Positions 24,736 to 34,262 of a DNA stretch of 64,000 nt are shown piece after piece. The position numbers and the translations under genes are program-made. This stretch comes from Akkermansiaceae bacterium UBA5689 (lineage in GTDB: Bacteria > Verrucomicrobiota > Verrucomicrobiia > Verrucomicrobiales > Akkermansiaceae): contig DIHT01000165.1 of NCBI GenBank assembly GCA_002420305.1, positions 4,498-68,497 on the forward strand. Direction: 5' to 3'. The notes under the pieces are model-generated. The model had not been told where the DNA came from, searched no databases, and worked only from the letters and a program-made list of their open reading frames with translations. Numbering within the stretch: the first letter of the stretch is position 1; the number at the start of each line of letters is the position of its first letter.

Positions 24736-26009
24736 GTTGTCGAGCCCGGTGGGAGCTTCCGGAGTGCATGAATTCGGACGAGAACGGGCGGGTGTGAATA
24801 ATCAAGAAGGACGCGGAACCGGTGGGGAGTGAGGTTTGACAGGTTGTCTGCGGAGAGCTTCTTCAGCGCTGTGATCAGATGCTCCGGAGTTCGTTGTGCT
24901 CCTGCAGCATAGGCGTCAGCCTCAAATTCATGTTTGCGTGACCACGCATTGAGGAAGACTCCGAGGAACCGGCTGACCGGGCTGAAGAGAATTCCAAAAA
25001 AGACAAGACCAGCATGCGGTGAGATGCTCTCTGCGGGGAGGCCAAACGCAGCGAAAAGTTGGCGGGAGAAGCTGCTCTCGGGGTCGATAAGCTGACCAAG
25101 GAGAAAAAACAGAATGGCGAATTGAGCCAGAGAAAGGACGATTCGCTGTATGATGTGCTTGCGCTTAAAGTGCCCGATTTCGTGGGCCAGGACGGCTACG
25201 AGCTCCTCGGGTGAGTGGTTCTCGACGAGAGTATCGTAAAGAGCGATTTTCTTGTTCTTGCCAAAACCCATGAAAAACGCGTTGGACTTCGCCGAGCGTC
25301 GCGACCCGTCCATTACCGTGATCTCAGTGAGAGGAAACTCGCACTCCTTCGCCATTTTGTAGATGGCGTCCTTCAAGGTTCCTTCCTCCATAGGTTCAAA
25401 TTTATTGAAGAGCGGCATGATCAAGGAGGGAGCAAGATAGGTGATCGCCAGAATAAAGACGCTGAACGTGATCCATGCCCAGAGCCATGCATCGGGAACA
25501 TTTTGAAAGATGAGAAGAATGCCGGCGAGAAGAGGGACTCCAATCAAGGCTGTGAGGAGAATGGTTTTCAGCTGGTCCATTACAAAGGTTGCTCGTGTTG
25601 TTTTGTTAAACCCGAAGCGCCCTTCCAGTATGAAGGTGGCGTAGATTGTTAGAGGCAGACTCAGAATGTAATTTCCGAAAAGGAGGCCGAAGACATAGAT
25701 AAGGCCGGTGGAAACTCCTCCAAGGGAGAGGGAGCGCGTGCACAAGTCCCACCACGCGAATCCGCCGAAAAACCAGAAGCAAAGAAGGATTGTTAGTGAA
25801 ACAATTGACGAGAGAATGCCAAAGCGGGATGTCGCCCTGGTGTATTCCTGCGATTGGGAATACTTCGCAGGGTTATAAGTATCGACGAACTCCTCAGGAA
25901 GTTCGGGCTTGAGGGATCCGAGGGTAAGAAGAGTGGCGACAAAGTCCAAATTCCAGAGAATAACGAGGGCGATGAGAAGCAGAATAGCGACGGTGTTAAA
26001 CTCAGGCAT
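24732..26009 (-). CDS. M48-family (Ste24-like) membrane zinc metallopeptidase
   Basis: This 425-residue multispanning protease resembles CAAX prenyl protease 1 / Ste24. Hydrophobic helices occupy most of residues 5-200. The zinc site is HEIGH (276-280) with the third ligand in EFEAD (361-365), and the family segment SNAFFMGFGKNKKIALYDTL precedes it. Bacterial members act in membrane protein quality control, since there is no prenylation pathway; that role is inferred. It is the first gene of a two-gene run with the unknown gene at 23641-24735. The 340-nt stretch upstream (26010-26349) is shared with the divergent giant gene. Confidence 0.9.
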   Translation of the reverse strand: MPEFNTVAILLLIALVILWNLDFVATLLTLGSLKPELPEEFVDTYNPAKYSQSQEYTRATSRFGILSSIVSLTILLCFWFFGGFAWWDLCTRSLSLGGVSTGLIYVFGLLFGNYILSLPLTIYATFILEGRFGFNKTTRATFVMDQLKTILLTALIGVPLLAGILLIFQNVPDAWLWAWITFSVFILAITYLAPSLIMPLFNKFEPMEEGTLKDAIYKMAKECEFPLTEITVMDGSRRSAKSNAFFMGFGKNKKIALYDTLVENHSPEELVAVLAHEIGHFKRKHIIQRIVLSLAQFAILFFLLGQLIDPESSFSRQLFAAFGLPAESISPHAGLVFFGILFSPVSRFLGVFLNAWSRKHEFEADAYAAGAQRTPEHLITALKKLSADNLSNLTPHRFRVLLDYSHPPVLVRIHALRKLPPGSTT

Positions 26010-26349
26010 GGACTGGTGGGAAGTTTCGAGGGTTTAGCCCGGTCAAGCGATCGAAGCAAGAACAGCTCAGGGCGCCTTCCGTTTTCCTTCGGTGAGCGTA
26101 GGGGAATGCCATGTCTCTTCGCAAGATCAGGTGGTTTCTCGGGGGCACGGCCGTCGAGGGATTAGAGGAATCTCATCTCTGGATACTTGATCATTCCATG
26201 GCGAGATAACCCACGGGGGGGAGCGGGAGAGTAGTTCTCTCCAGAACCGAGAGTGATGTAATGGTGGGTATTGGCTGTGCAGCTCCTATCGTTCTGGTGT
26301 ATCCTTCTCGGGACCCCGGAGATTTATCCTCCTCCCCCTAAAGCCCCCG
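26010..26349. other. 340-nt intergenic region between divergent M48 and giant CotH genes
   Basis: No supported gene, RNA or strong inverted repeat is visible. The region must hold promoters for both flanking genes. A short plus-strand frame starting at 26271 (MAVQLLSFWC) overlaps the giant gene in another frame and has no family-like sequence. Confidence 0.5.
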
Positions 26350-29300
26350 ATGGAAACCCTCAGCCTTCGAAGAGTCTTATTTGGTCTGCCTGTCGAGTTG
26401 GCCAGTGGAATTCTGCCTGTGCTACTGAGTATCACTGCTGCAGCTGTTCCAGTTGCGGTAGATGATCAATATCAGACCACCGAAGACCTAGTCCTTAACA
26501 CGCAATCGGGACCTCTGATCTCAACGGATCTTGATAGCAGTTCTGATACAATCAATCCGGTGTTTGATGGAGATTGGGACTATCTCGACCAGCTGGAGAA
26601 CCAGCTTGGAGCTGGGATGGGCTACCCGGTTGACGGATTCGGGAGAGATTGGAACAGTGTGGATTTTGATGTGGGGTCATCCACTGTTGGGCCATGGGGC
26701 TCGGGAGTTCTCCCCCTTCAGGGAGGTGTAGTGCAGGCATTTCCGGCCGCGACTCCGAATCTTCTACTTGGGATCGGCGATGGGCCAAACGGTCAGAATT
26801 TGGTAACGACCTACCTTTTTAGAAATACCTTCACCTTGAATGCAGAGGAGCTGAGTGAGCAAAAGTGGATTGCCAATCTCGCGGTTGACGATGGATGCGT
26901 GATCTTTGTCAATGGAGTCAAGGTTGGCTCGCTGTTTATGCCGGATGGAGTCATCGATTCGAATACTCTGGCAGAGAACAGTGATGAGTCGTCATACTTT
27001 ACGGTTGAGCTCGATGTTGCCGGTGTCCTGAGAGAAGGCCAGAACACGATTGCCGTAGAAGTCCACCAAGCCAATCTTGGAAGCTCTGATATAGGTCTGG
27101 ACTTAACGCTTGAGGGGGGCGTGGGGGCTTCTGGAGGTTTTGTGTTTTTGGATGATGTGTTCGGGACAAATCAACCGGATTACGCGGCCGGCAGTCTCGA
27201 TCCTGATGGAGGGTTCGCTGGTTCGGGGCTTCGGATCACAATCGGAGGCTTGGATAATCGATTTGTTCCGGGGCCTCATGCCACCTCGGGAGCTTTTACC
27301 CAAAGCTTCGCGATTGCGTCTTCTGCAGCTGTTCAAGTGGATTTCAGATACAGGCTGGTAAACTCCGATCCGCTAGAGGCAAGTGAGTTCGGCGAGGCGG
27401 TCTTTGAAGTTGATGGGGTGCGCTATGGGAATGATGAGAATGATTCGCTGGTTCGAATCAGTAATGGGGGAGATTCCGGGTGGAGGTCTGCAAGTTTTAC
27501 GCTGTCGCTGGATGCTGGTAGTCATACCATTGCGCTTGGTGCATACAGTGGTGGAACGAGTCGGGGGAATGAGGTTGTGAACGTGTATTTTGATGACGTC
27601 CTCGTTCAGCAGGGAGATGGAGCGATTGGTGGCGTCCTGAGTAACGATTCGGTCGGTAGCGATCCTGTAGTGACGGTGATTAGCCCTCCTGTGAACGGGG
27701 ACGTCAACATGGCTCCAAGCGGGGTATTCCTCTATATTCCTGACCCGGATTTCTTCGGTACGGACAGGTTTACCTATCAAGTTGCCGATGTTGCCGGGGT
27801 TTCCGGAGCGGCCGAAGTTGTTATCGAGATCGTGCCTGTGAATGATGCCCCGGTCGCGATGCCTGAGACCTTTGCGCTTGATGAGGACGAGGTGCTTGTT
27901 GTTGATGTTGCCGCGAATAGCTTGCTTGCGAATGACGAGGACCTTGAGGGAGATGGCCTCTCGGCGATTCTTGTGGATGGGGTTATGCAGGGAACTCTGT
28001 CTCTGGATGCGGGTGGTCAGTTTACCTACACTCCCGAGGAAAACTTTTTTGGGACCGACTCCTTCACCTACCGAGTGAGCGATGGAGAATTGGAGTCGGA
28101 GCCTGTGCGAGTCAGTCTCCTAGTTACTCCGATGCCGGATGCGCCGATTGCAAGAGATGACCTTTTCGAGGTTGGAGAGAATGTTGCCCTCCAGGCGATT
28201 GTCGATGGCGGAACAGAAAGTGGCGAGGAGGCGGTGATCCCTTACGGAGCAGATTGGCGTTACGATGACACGGGGACGGACCTCGGTGAGGCGTGGCGGG
28301 AGCCTGATTTTGATGACTCTCAGTGGGCGAGTGGTCCCGCCGAACTGGGTTATGGTGATGGTGATGAAAATACGCAGGTTGGCTTTGGCGGAAGCCCTAG
28401 GAACCGGAACCCAACCACATACTTCCGGCATACATTTACGGTTGAGGCGGTAAATTCAATCGTAGGATCAAGGTGTCGTGTTTTCCGGGATGATGGAATC
28501 GTCGTCTATCTCAATGGGACAGAAGTAGGCCGCGATAATATTGAGGAAAACCCGTCTTATAACGACTTTGCTAGTAGTGCTGAGGATGACGGGAATCTGG
28601 AGATCGAGCTCTCGACGGTGTCTCCGAGCCTATTTGTTGAGGGAGAAAATACTCTCGCGGTGGAGATTCACCAGAGCGACCGACAAAGCTCCGATATCAG
28701 CTTTAATCTGGAGCTGGAGGTTGTCAGAGCCCGGAGGTCGGGCCTGCTCTCAAATGATCTGGATCTGGATCAGGCGGGACTTGTTGCGGTTCTCGAAACT
28801 GGTCCTGTCAATGGGGTGGTCGATCTCGATGAGACAGGGGCCTTTACCTATACGCCGCGTCTGAATTTCGAGGGCGAGGACCAATTTACCTATCGAGCTG
28901 TTAATCAAGAGGGGGCTTCGATTGGAGTTGTCACTATCAATGTGATGCCGGGCGCAAATGATATCCCCGAGTCGGAGCCAGACGTCTATCAGGTGGCAGA
29001 AGATGTGGAATACTTTCGTAGCCCTGAGCAGGGCGTGCTGTCCAACGATGTAGATCCTGATGGGGACTTGATTCAGGCAGCGCTTGTGGAAACAACGGCT
29101 TATGGAGAGCTCGTGTTCAATGAAGACGGTTCGTTCTCTTATACTCCTAGCCGTGATTATTTCGGACCGGACTCTTTCACTTATACTGTATCTGACGGCA
29201 TCTCCATATCGCCGGTGGAGGTGGTTATACTGAATGTCAGCAACGTGCCTGATTCTCCTGTGGCTATCGAGGACATCTACGCGACAGATCCCGGTGGATC

Positions 29301-32300
29301 AATCATAGTAGACGAACAAGATGGGGTTCTTGCTAACGACTATGATCCGGACCAGTCAGCCCTTGAAGCTGTGCTGGTTAATGGAGTTACGAGTGGGGAA
29401 CTGGTTCTTAACCCGAACGGTGCGTTCTTCTACCGACCGGCCGATCAGAACCCGGGTCTTGTATCCTTTGCCTATCGGGCCAGTGATGGAGCTCTTTCAT
29501 CCCCGGTGACTACGGTGAGAATTTATTTGGACCAAGCTCCTGCAGGGGTTGCCGATGAATATGTTGTCTCTGAGGATGAGACGCTCGAGATCACTGCCGA
29601 CGAAGGGGTATTGGCCAATGATAGTGACGCGGAGGGGGACTCTCTGGCCGCGGTTCTGCTTTCTCCTGCTGCGCATGGAGTATTGGATCTTCGTTCTGAT
29701 GGATCGTTCGCCTACACGCCGGAAGAGAATTTTGACGGGCCAGATTCGTTCCGTTATGTCGCTGCGGGAGGCGCACGCTCTTCAGAGCCGGTTTTGGTTC
29801 GGATTGGGGTGTCAGAGGTCAATGATCCTCCTCTGGCCAGTGAGGATTACTACCTGGCAATTGCTGATCAGGAGCTTGTAATTGGGACTGAGGCTGGAGT
29901 CCTTCTTAATGACATCGACGTGGATAGCCTTTCGCTGAGTGTATCAGTGACGAGGGCGCCTGCTCATGGGCAGCTGATGATGAATGAGGACGGATCGTTT
30001 TCCTATATGCCATCACCAGGATTTTCCGGAAGCGATAGTTTTACCTACAGGATCGGTGATGGGGCTCTGTATTCCAGTTCGGAGACAGTAACTATTCAGG
30101 TGGGTGGAGCCTCGGACGCGATTGTGATTAATGAGATCATGTATCACCCGGACAGCGGGGCCACGGGACATGAATTTATTGAGTTGCTCAATATTGGGGA
30201 CGGACCGGTGAGCGTTGAAGGATGGGAATTCACCAGTGGGATCGGAATGGTTCTCCCAGATCTTGTTATTCCGGCTGGGGGGTTGTTAGTAGTGGCCGCA
30301 GATATCGAGGAATTTGTCGCCGTTTATGGAGCGGTAGATCTCCTTGTTGGAGGTTGGAGTGGCTCTCTGAGTAATCGGGGTGAGCGTATCCGTCTTGTTG
30401 ATGATAAAGGGGAGCAAGTTGATGAAGTGGGATATCATGACCAAGGAGATTGGGCGGAAAGAACGAGAGTGACCGATACCGGAGAGCCGGGTTGGGTATG
30501 GGAGGCAAGGCATGATGGTGAGGGAGAGTCTCTCGAACTCATTTATCCGTCCCTCACCAACCAGTCTGGGCAAAATTGGGGTGCAAGCGATGGTGGGGCT
30601 ACCCCCGGGGAGGTGAACTCCAATGTTCTAAGCGAAAGCGAGATTGCACCTTTTATTCTGGATGTTGGTCACAGTCCTCTTGTTCCAAGTTCGACAGATC
30701 CGGTGACGATTCGTGCCCGGCTGAATGACACCACATCTCAAGGCCTTTCCGTGACTGTATTCTTCAGGGTGTCTACCCTGGACCCTGCGGATTTTACGGA
30801 AGTGGTCATGTCGGATGATGGCCTGCATAATGATGGAGCCGCTGGCGACGGAGTCTATGGTGTTACCCTGCCTGCCATGGGTGATCAGGAGATTGTTGAG
30901 TTCTACCTGTCAGCAAGCGATGGAGCAAATGTCAGGACGTGGCCTTCTCCGACCGACATAGGGCAGGTGGCAAACCTCCACTATCAGGTCGACGATGCAC
31001 CCAATCCGCCGGGAGAGGGGATTTACCGCTTGATTATGACCGCTTCGGAAAACCGTGCGTTTAACCGAATAGATCGCGATTCCAACGCGCAGCACAACTG
31101 CACCCTGCTAGCAGATGACTGCAGTGGTCCGGTGGTAAGGTATCTTTGCGGAGTCCGGGTTCGCGGGGCGAGTAGCAGACGAGATACTCCTCCACCTATG
31201 CGATTGAGTCTTCCCAGAGACCGAAAGTGGAATGGAGAGAGTCAGTTAAACCTGAACACACAGTTTACGTGGCTTCAGTTCATTGGCATGAAGCTATTTC
31301 AGGTCAGCGACCTGCCGGCGCCGGACAGTAAACGAGTTGCAATCCGGAGGAACGGGCAGGATCTCGCGCAGGATACTGAAGAGGATTACGGGAGTTTCGT
31401 GCATCTGCAGCCTCTGAACTCTGAGTTCATAGATGATAAGATGCAGGATGATGCTCAAGGTAACCTCTACAAGAAGGTGCGCCCAGATGTGAACTGGGCC
31501 TATCGGAATGGTGACCTCGCGCGATATGCGAGAGACGGGTGGGGGAAGCAAACTAACGAGTCGGAAGACGACTGGGCAGATCTCGATGAATTCCTCCGGA
31601 TCATGAATCAGGCAGATGCGGATTCAGACTACATTGACCAGGTTGAAGCGGTCGCGAATCTGGATCAGTGGATGCGCTGGTTCGCTGTTGAGACTCTCAT
31701 CGCCAATGGGGAGACCAATGCAAGTAACGGCACGGACGATGATTACAGCATGTATCGGGGGCGTCTTGATCCAAGGTTCCAGTTTATTCCCCACGATCTG
31801 GACACAATACTAGGCCGAGGTGATGACTCCAGGATCACGGATCCCGAGCATACCTTGTTCGATATGGTGCGATCGGGAGAATCTCTGGGCCCTCTTGTTC
31901 CGCTTTTTGAAGAGCCTGGAATCAGGATTCGCTACTTCGAGGCCCTTCGTAACTTGATAGAAACCAGTTTTTCCAAAGAAAGATTTGACGCGCTGTTAAT
32001 CAATCATCTTTCGGGATGGGTGCCGTCCGGGGTCATCGAGGATATGATTGATTTCATGGACGCCCGCCGTGCCTTTGTGCGAGGGGTAGTCGATGGGGAG
32101 CTTGGAGGGGCGCCGCCCAGACTCGAGCCTGCAACCTTAACTGCGCAGGAGTCTCCCCGCGGTGCTTTGTATCTTAGTGAGCTTCTTGTGCTAAACGAGT
32201 CATCGCACGAGGTCGCGGGAAGATTTCCAGATTATATTGAGCTGGCAAATGCAGGGGTAAGGCGCTCCCTCGCAGGCTACTCTCTTACCGATGACCCGTC

Positions 32301-34158
32301 GGATCCGCGGAAGTTTGTCTTTGCGCCAGGTATAGAGATTGATTCAGGGCAGCGATTAGTGCTCTACGCAGAGTCAAGAGATGGTCCAGGTGTTCGGCTG
32401 GGGTTCTCTCTGAGCGCGGCGGGTGAACAGGTTCTATTTTACGACCCCGCGGGTGTCCTCATTGATTCCGTAACCTTTGGAGCACAGATACCAGATCTCT
32501 CGATCGGCCGGGGTGGAGCTGCGGAAACCAGCTGGAGCCTGAACATGCCTACACCTTCGGCAGTTAATCAGGTGCACTCCCTCGGGCTTCCTTCGGGTCT
32601 TCGGATTAATGAGTGGCTGAGTAAGCCGGAGTTGGTCTACAGCGAAGATTTTGTAGAGCTTTATAATCCAGACCCCCTCCCGGTCTCGCTGGGGGGCCTT
32701 CGAATTACGAATGAACCAATGAGTGCTGCCCATGGGGCAGTACTGCCAGCTCTGACGTTTATTAAAGGTGGTGGATTTGTGGTGTTGGAAGCGGTAGGGG
32801 CGGGGGCTGAGGGACCGTCCGAATTGCCTTTCAAGCTTGAGGCGGGGCACGAATGGTTGGCCATTTATGGAGTTAATGAGGTCGAAATTGATCGGATTCA
32901 CACGAGCTGTGATGCGCCCGACCAGTCTCGGGGTCGTGAGGCTGACGGTGCGGCTCTCTTTGGTAATTTTGACCTTCCGACTCCTGGTCTCTCTAACACC
33001 ACGGATCTTACCAGAGAGAATCTGATCCTTCAGTTCCTGAGGATTACCGAGATTATGTATCATCCGGCAGAGTTCCCAGATTCAGAGTATATTGAGTTAC
33101 GGAATGTGGGAGATGTGGAAATCAGTCTTGCGGGAGTGGAATTTACACGGGGCGTCCGATTCAGTTTTCCAGATGTTGTCCTCGGTCCGGGGGGCTACGC
33201 GGTGGTTGTGTCCGGTATAAATGAATTTGAGGCGGCTTACGGTGATGGTGTCAATGTTCTGGGAGAGTGGTCTGGACGGCTTGATAACGACAATGATCGG
33301 TTGAGGTTGGAGATTTCCGAGCTCAATGCAGCAGTGCATGATTTCACCTATCGTGACTGGTGGTATCCCTCTACCGATGGCGAAGGGTTTTCCCTGGTGA
33401 TCGTCGATGAATCCCTGCGCTCGGAGACATGGCAGGAGTCAGGCAGTTGGGCCGCGGGAGTGGCAGGTGGCGGATCGCCCGGGATAAGTAGTGGTTTCTT
33501 TGTCTTTGGAGGGGCGAATCAGGAGGTTGACCTTCCTGCGGCAGCAACGCTCGATGCGACGGTGAGCTATGGCTCATTGAGTCGGGATGCGGTGACACTC
33601 AGGTGGAGTCAGCAGGACGGTCCTGCCCCGGCAACGTTTGGAAATAGCGATAACGAAGATACCGTTGTATCTGCCGCTGTTGCAGGGCGGTATACCTTTG
33701 TATTAGAAGCTACCTCTGTGGATGGCGCCTTTGAGGCAGGGGTTGTATCTGTTATATTCCGCGATTCTTATGAGGCATGGGCCGAGCGTCTGTTTGGAGA
33801 TGCTGGGCAGTTGGCTGCGCAGAGCGAAGCAGACCCGGACGCGGATGGGTTGAGCAATCTTGCAGAGTTTGGCCTGGGACTCGATCCTGGTGTTTGGGAC
33901 AGAGATGCTCTCGAATCTCCTTTTTTGACTCCGACTGGAGAGCTTACTCTGGTTTATTTTCGACCTTACCTCTCCGCAGCGACTCGAGTTATTCCAGAGG
34001 TCTCCACGGATCTTCTTTTTTGGGAAGCAGGGCCCGAATCGGTCTCGGAAACTGTAATCTGGCCCGATACCGAGGGGGAATGGGTCCAGGCTGAGGATCT
34101 TTATCCTTACGATGGGGTCACTCCCCGGTTTATTCGGCTCCGTGTTGAGGCGAATTAA
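26350..34158 (+). CDS. Giant secreted protein: cadherin-like repeats, CotH kinase-like domain, four lamin-tail domains
   Basis: This is a 2602-residue protein. After a signal peptide (about 1-32) come seven tandem cadherin-like (tandem-95 type) repeats, each with a GVLxNDxDxDGD-like turn and an FTYTPxxxFxGxDSFTYR-like strand. Repeats 1 and 3 are interrupted by jelly-roll-like domains (about 70-425 and 625-795) containing VFVNG/VYLNG and VEVHQ/VEIHQ strands. A lamin-tail domain (about 1257-1415), an Ig-like domain, and a CotH kinase-like domain (about 1555-1910, with FIPHDLDTILGRGDD) follow. Three more lamin-tail domains start near 1938, 2083 and 2230. A PKD-like domain and a terminal domain (DPDADGLSNLAEFGLGLDP) end the protein. 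CotH proteins elsewhere are atypical protein kinases. A surface role is inferred; substrate and partners are unknown. Confidence 0.85.
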   Translation: METLSLRRVLFGLPVELASGILPVLLSITAAAVPVAVDDQYQTTEDLVLNTQSGPLISTDLDSSSDTINPVFDGDWDYLDQLENQLGAGMGYPVDGFGRDWNSVDFDVGSSTVGPWGSGVLPLQGGVVQAFPAATPNLLLGIGDGPNGQNLVTTYLFRNTFTLNAEELSEQKWIANLAVDDGCVIFVNGVKVGSLFMPDGVIDSNTLAENSDESSYFTVELDVAGVLREGQNTIAVEVHQANLGSSDIGLDLTLEGGVGASGGFVFLDDVFGTNQPDYAAGSLDPDGGFAGSGLRITIGGLDNRFVPGPHATSGAFTQSFAIASSAAVQVDFRYRLVNSDPLEASEFGEAVFEVDGVRYGNDENDSLVRISNGGDSGWRSASFTLSLDAGSHTIALGAYSGGTSRGNEVVNVYFDDVLVQQGDGAIGGVLSNDSVGSDPVVTVISPPVNGDVNMAPSGVFLYIPDPDFFGTDRFTYQVADVAGVSGAAEVVIEIVPVNDAPVAMPETFALDEDEVLVVDVAANSLLANDEDLEGDGLSAILVDGVMQGTLSLDAGGQFTYTPEENFFGTDSFTYRVSDGELESEPVRVSLLVTPMPDAPIARDDLFEVGENVALQAIVDGGTESGEEAVIPYGADWRYDDTGTDLGEAWREPDFDDSQWASGPAELGYGDGDENTQVGFGGSPRNRNPTTYFRHTFTVEAVNSIVGSRCRVFRDDGIVVYLNGTEVGRDNIEENPSYNDFASSAEDDGNLEIELSTVSPSLFVEGENTLAVEIHQSDRQSSDISFNLELEVVRARRSGLLSNDLDLDQAGLVAVLETGPVNGVVDLDETGAFTYTPRLNFEGEDQFTYRAVNQEGASIGVVTINVMPGANDIPESEPDVYQVAEDVEYFRSPEQGVLSNDVDPDGDLIQAALVETTAYGELVFNEDGSFSYTPSRDYFGPDSFTYTVSDGISISPVEVVILNVSNVPDSPVAIEDIYATDPGGSIIVDEQDGVLANDYDPDQSALEAVLVNGVTSGELVLNPNGAFFYRPADQNPGLVSFAYRASDGALSSPVTTVRIYLDQAPAGVADEYVVSEDETLEITADEGVLANDSDAEGDSLAAVLLSPAAHGVLDLRSDGSFAYTPEENFDGPDSFRYVAAGGARSSEPVLVRIGVSEVNDPPLASEDYYLAIADQELVIGTEAGVLLNDIDVDSLSLSVSVTRAPAHGQLMMNEDGSFSYMPSPGFSGSDSFTYRIGDGALYSSSETVTIQVGGASDAIVINEIMYHPDSGATGHEFIELLNIGDGPVSVEGWEFTSGIGMVLPDLVIPAGGLLVVAADIEEFVAVYGAVDLLVGGWSGSLSNRGERIRLVDDKGEQVDEVGYHDQGDWAERTRVTDTGEPGWVWEARHDGEGESLELIYPSLTNQSGQNWGASDGGATPGEVNSNVLSESEIAPFILDVGHSPLVPSSTDPVTIRARLNDTTSQGLSVTVFFRVSTLDPADFTEVVMSDDGLHNDGAAGDGVYGVTLPAMGDQEIVEFYLSASDGANVRTWPSPTDIGQVANLHYQVDDAPNPPGEGIYRLIMTASENRAFNRIDRDSNAQHNCTLLADDCSGPVVRYLCGVRVRGASSRRDTPPPMRLSLPRDRKWNGESQLNLNTQFTWLQFIGMKLFQVSDLPAPDSKRVAIRRNGQDLAQDTEEDYGSFVHLQPLNSEFIDDKMQDDAQGNLYKKVRPDVNWAYRNGDLARYARDGWGKQTNESEDDWADLDEFLRIMNQADADSDYIDQVEAVANLDQWMRWFAVETLIANGETNASNGTDDDYSMYRGRLDPRFQFIPHDLDTILGRGDDSRITDPEHTLFDMVRSGESLGPLVPLFEEPGIRIRYFEALRNLIETSFSKERFDALLINHLSGWVPSGVIEDMIDFMDARRAFVRGVVDGELGGAPPRLEPATLTAQESPRGALYLSELLVLNESSHEVAGRFPDYIELANAGVRRSLAGYSLTDDPSDPRKFVFAPGIEIDSGQRLVLYAESRDGPGVRLGFSLSAAGEQVLFYDPAGVLIDSVTFGAQIPDLSIGRGGAAETSWSLNMPTPSAVNQVHSLGLPSGLRINEWLSKPELVYSEDFVELYNPDPLPVSLGGLRITNEPMSAAHGAVLPALTFIKGGGFVVLEAVGAGAEGPSELPFKLEAGHEWLAIYGVNEVEIDRIHTSCDAPDQSRGREADGAALFGNFDLPTPGLSNTTDLTRENLILQFLRITEIMYHPAEFPDSEYIELRNVGDVEISLAGVEFTRGVRFSFPDVVLGPGGYAVVVSGINEFEAAYGDGVNVLGEWSGRLDNDNDRLRLEISELNAAVHDFTYRDWWYPSTDGEGFSLVIVDESLRSETWQESGSWAAGVAGGGSPGISSGFFVFGGANQEVDLPAAATLDATVSYGSLSRDAVTLRWSQQDGPAPATFGNSDNEDTVVSAAVAGRYTFVLEATSVDGAFEAGVVSVIFRDSYEAWAERLFGDAGQLAAQSEADPDADGLSNLAEFGLGLDPGVWDRDALESPFLTPTGELTLVYFRPYLSAATRVIPEVSTDLLFWEAGPESVSETVIWPDTEGEWVQAEDLYPYDGVTPRFIRLRVEAN

Positions 34159-34262
34159 TATGGATCAGAAATCCAAACTGCATGGTGGAGTTCTTGCGCC
34201 GCTCAGGGAATAGATCTCAGGATTGCCGTGAGTTTGAACCTGAGGTAATTTGGAGTCGGGCC

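Noticed and set aside
32434..33063. 209-codon minus-strand frame inside the giant gene
   Set aside because: Antisense shadow of the lamin-tail region, low-complexity basic composition, no motifs.
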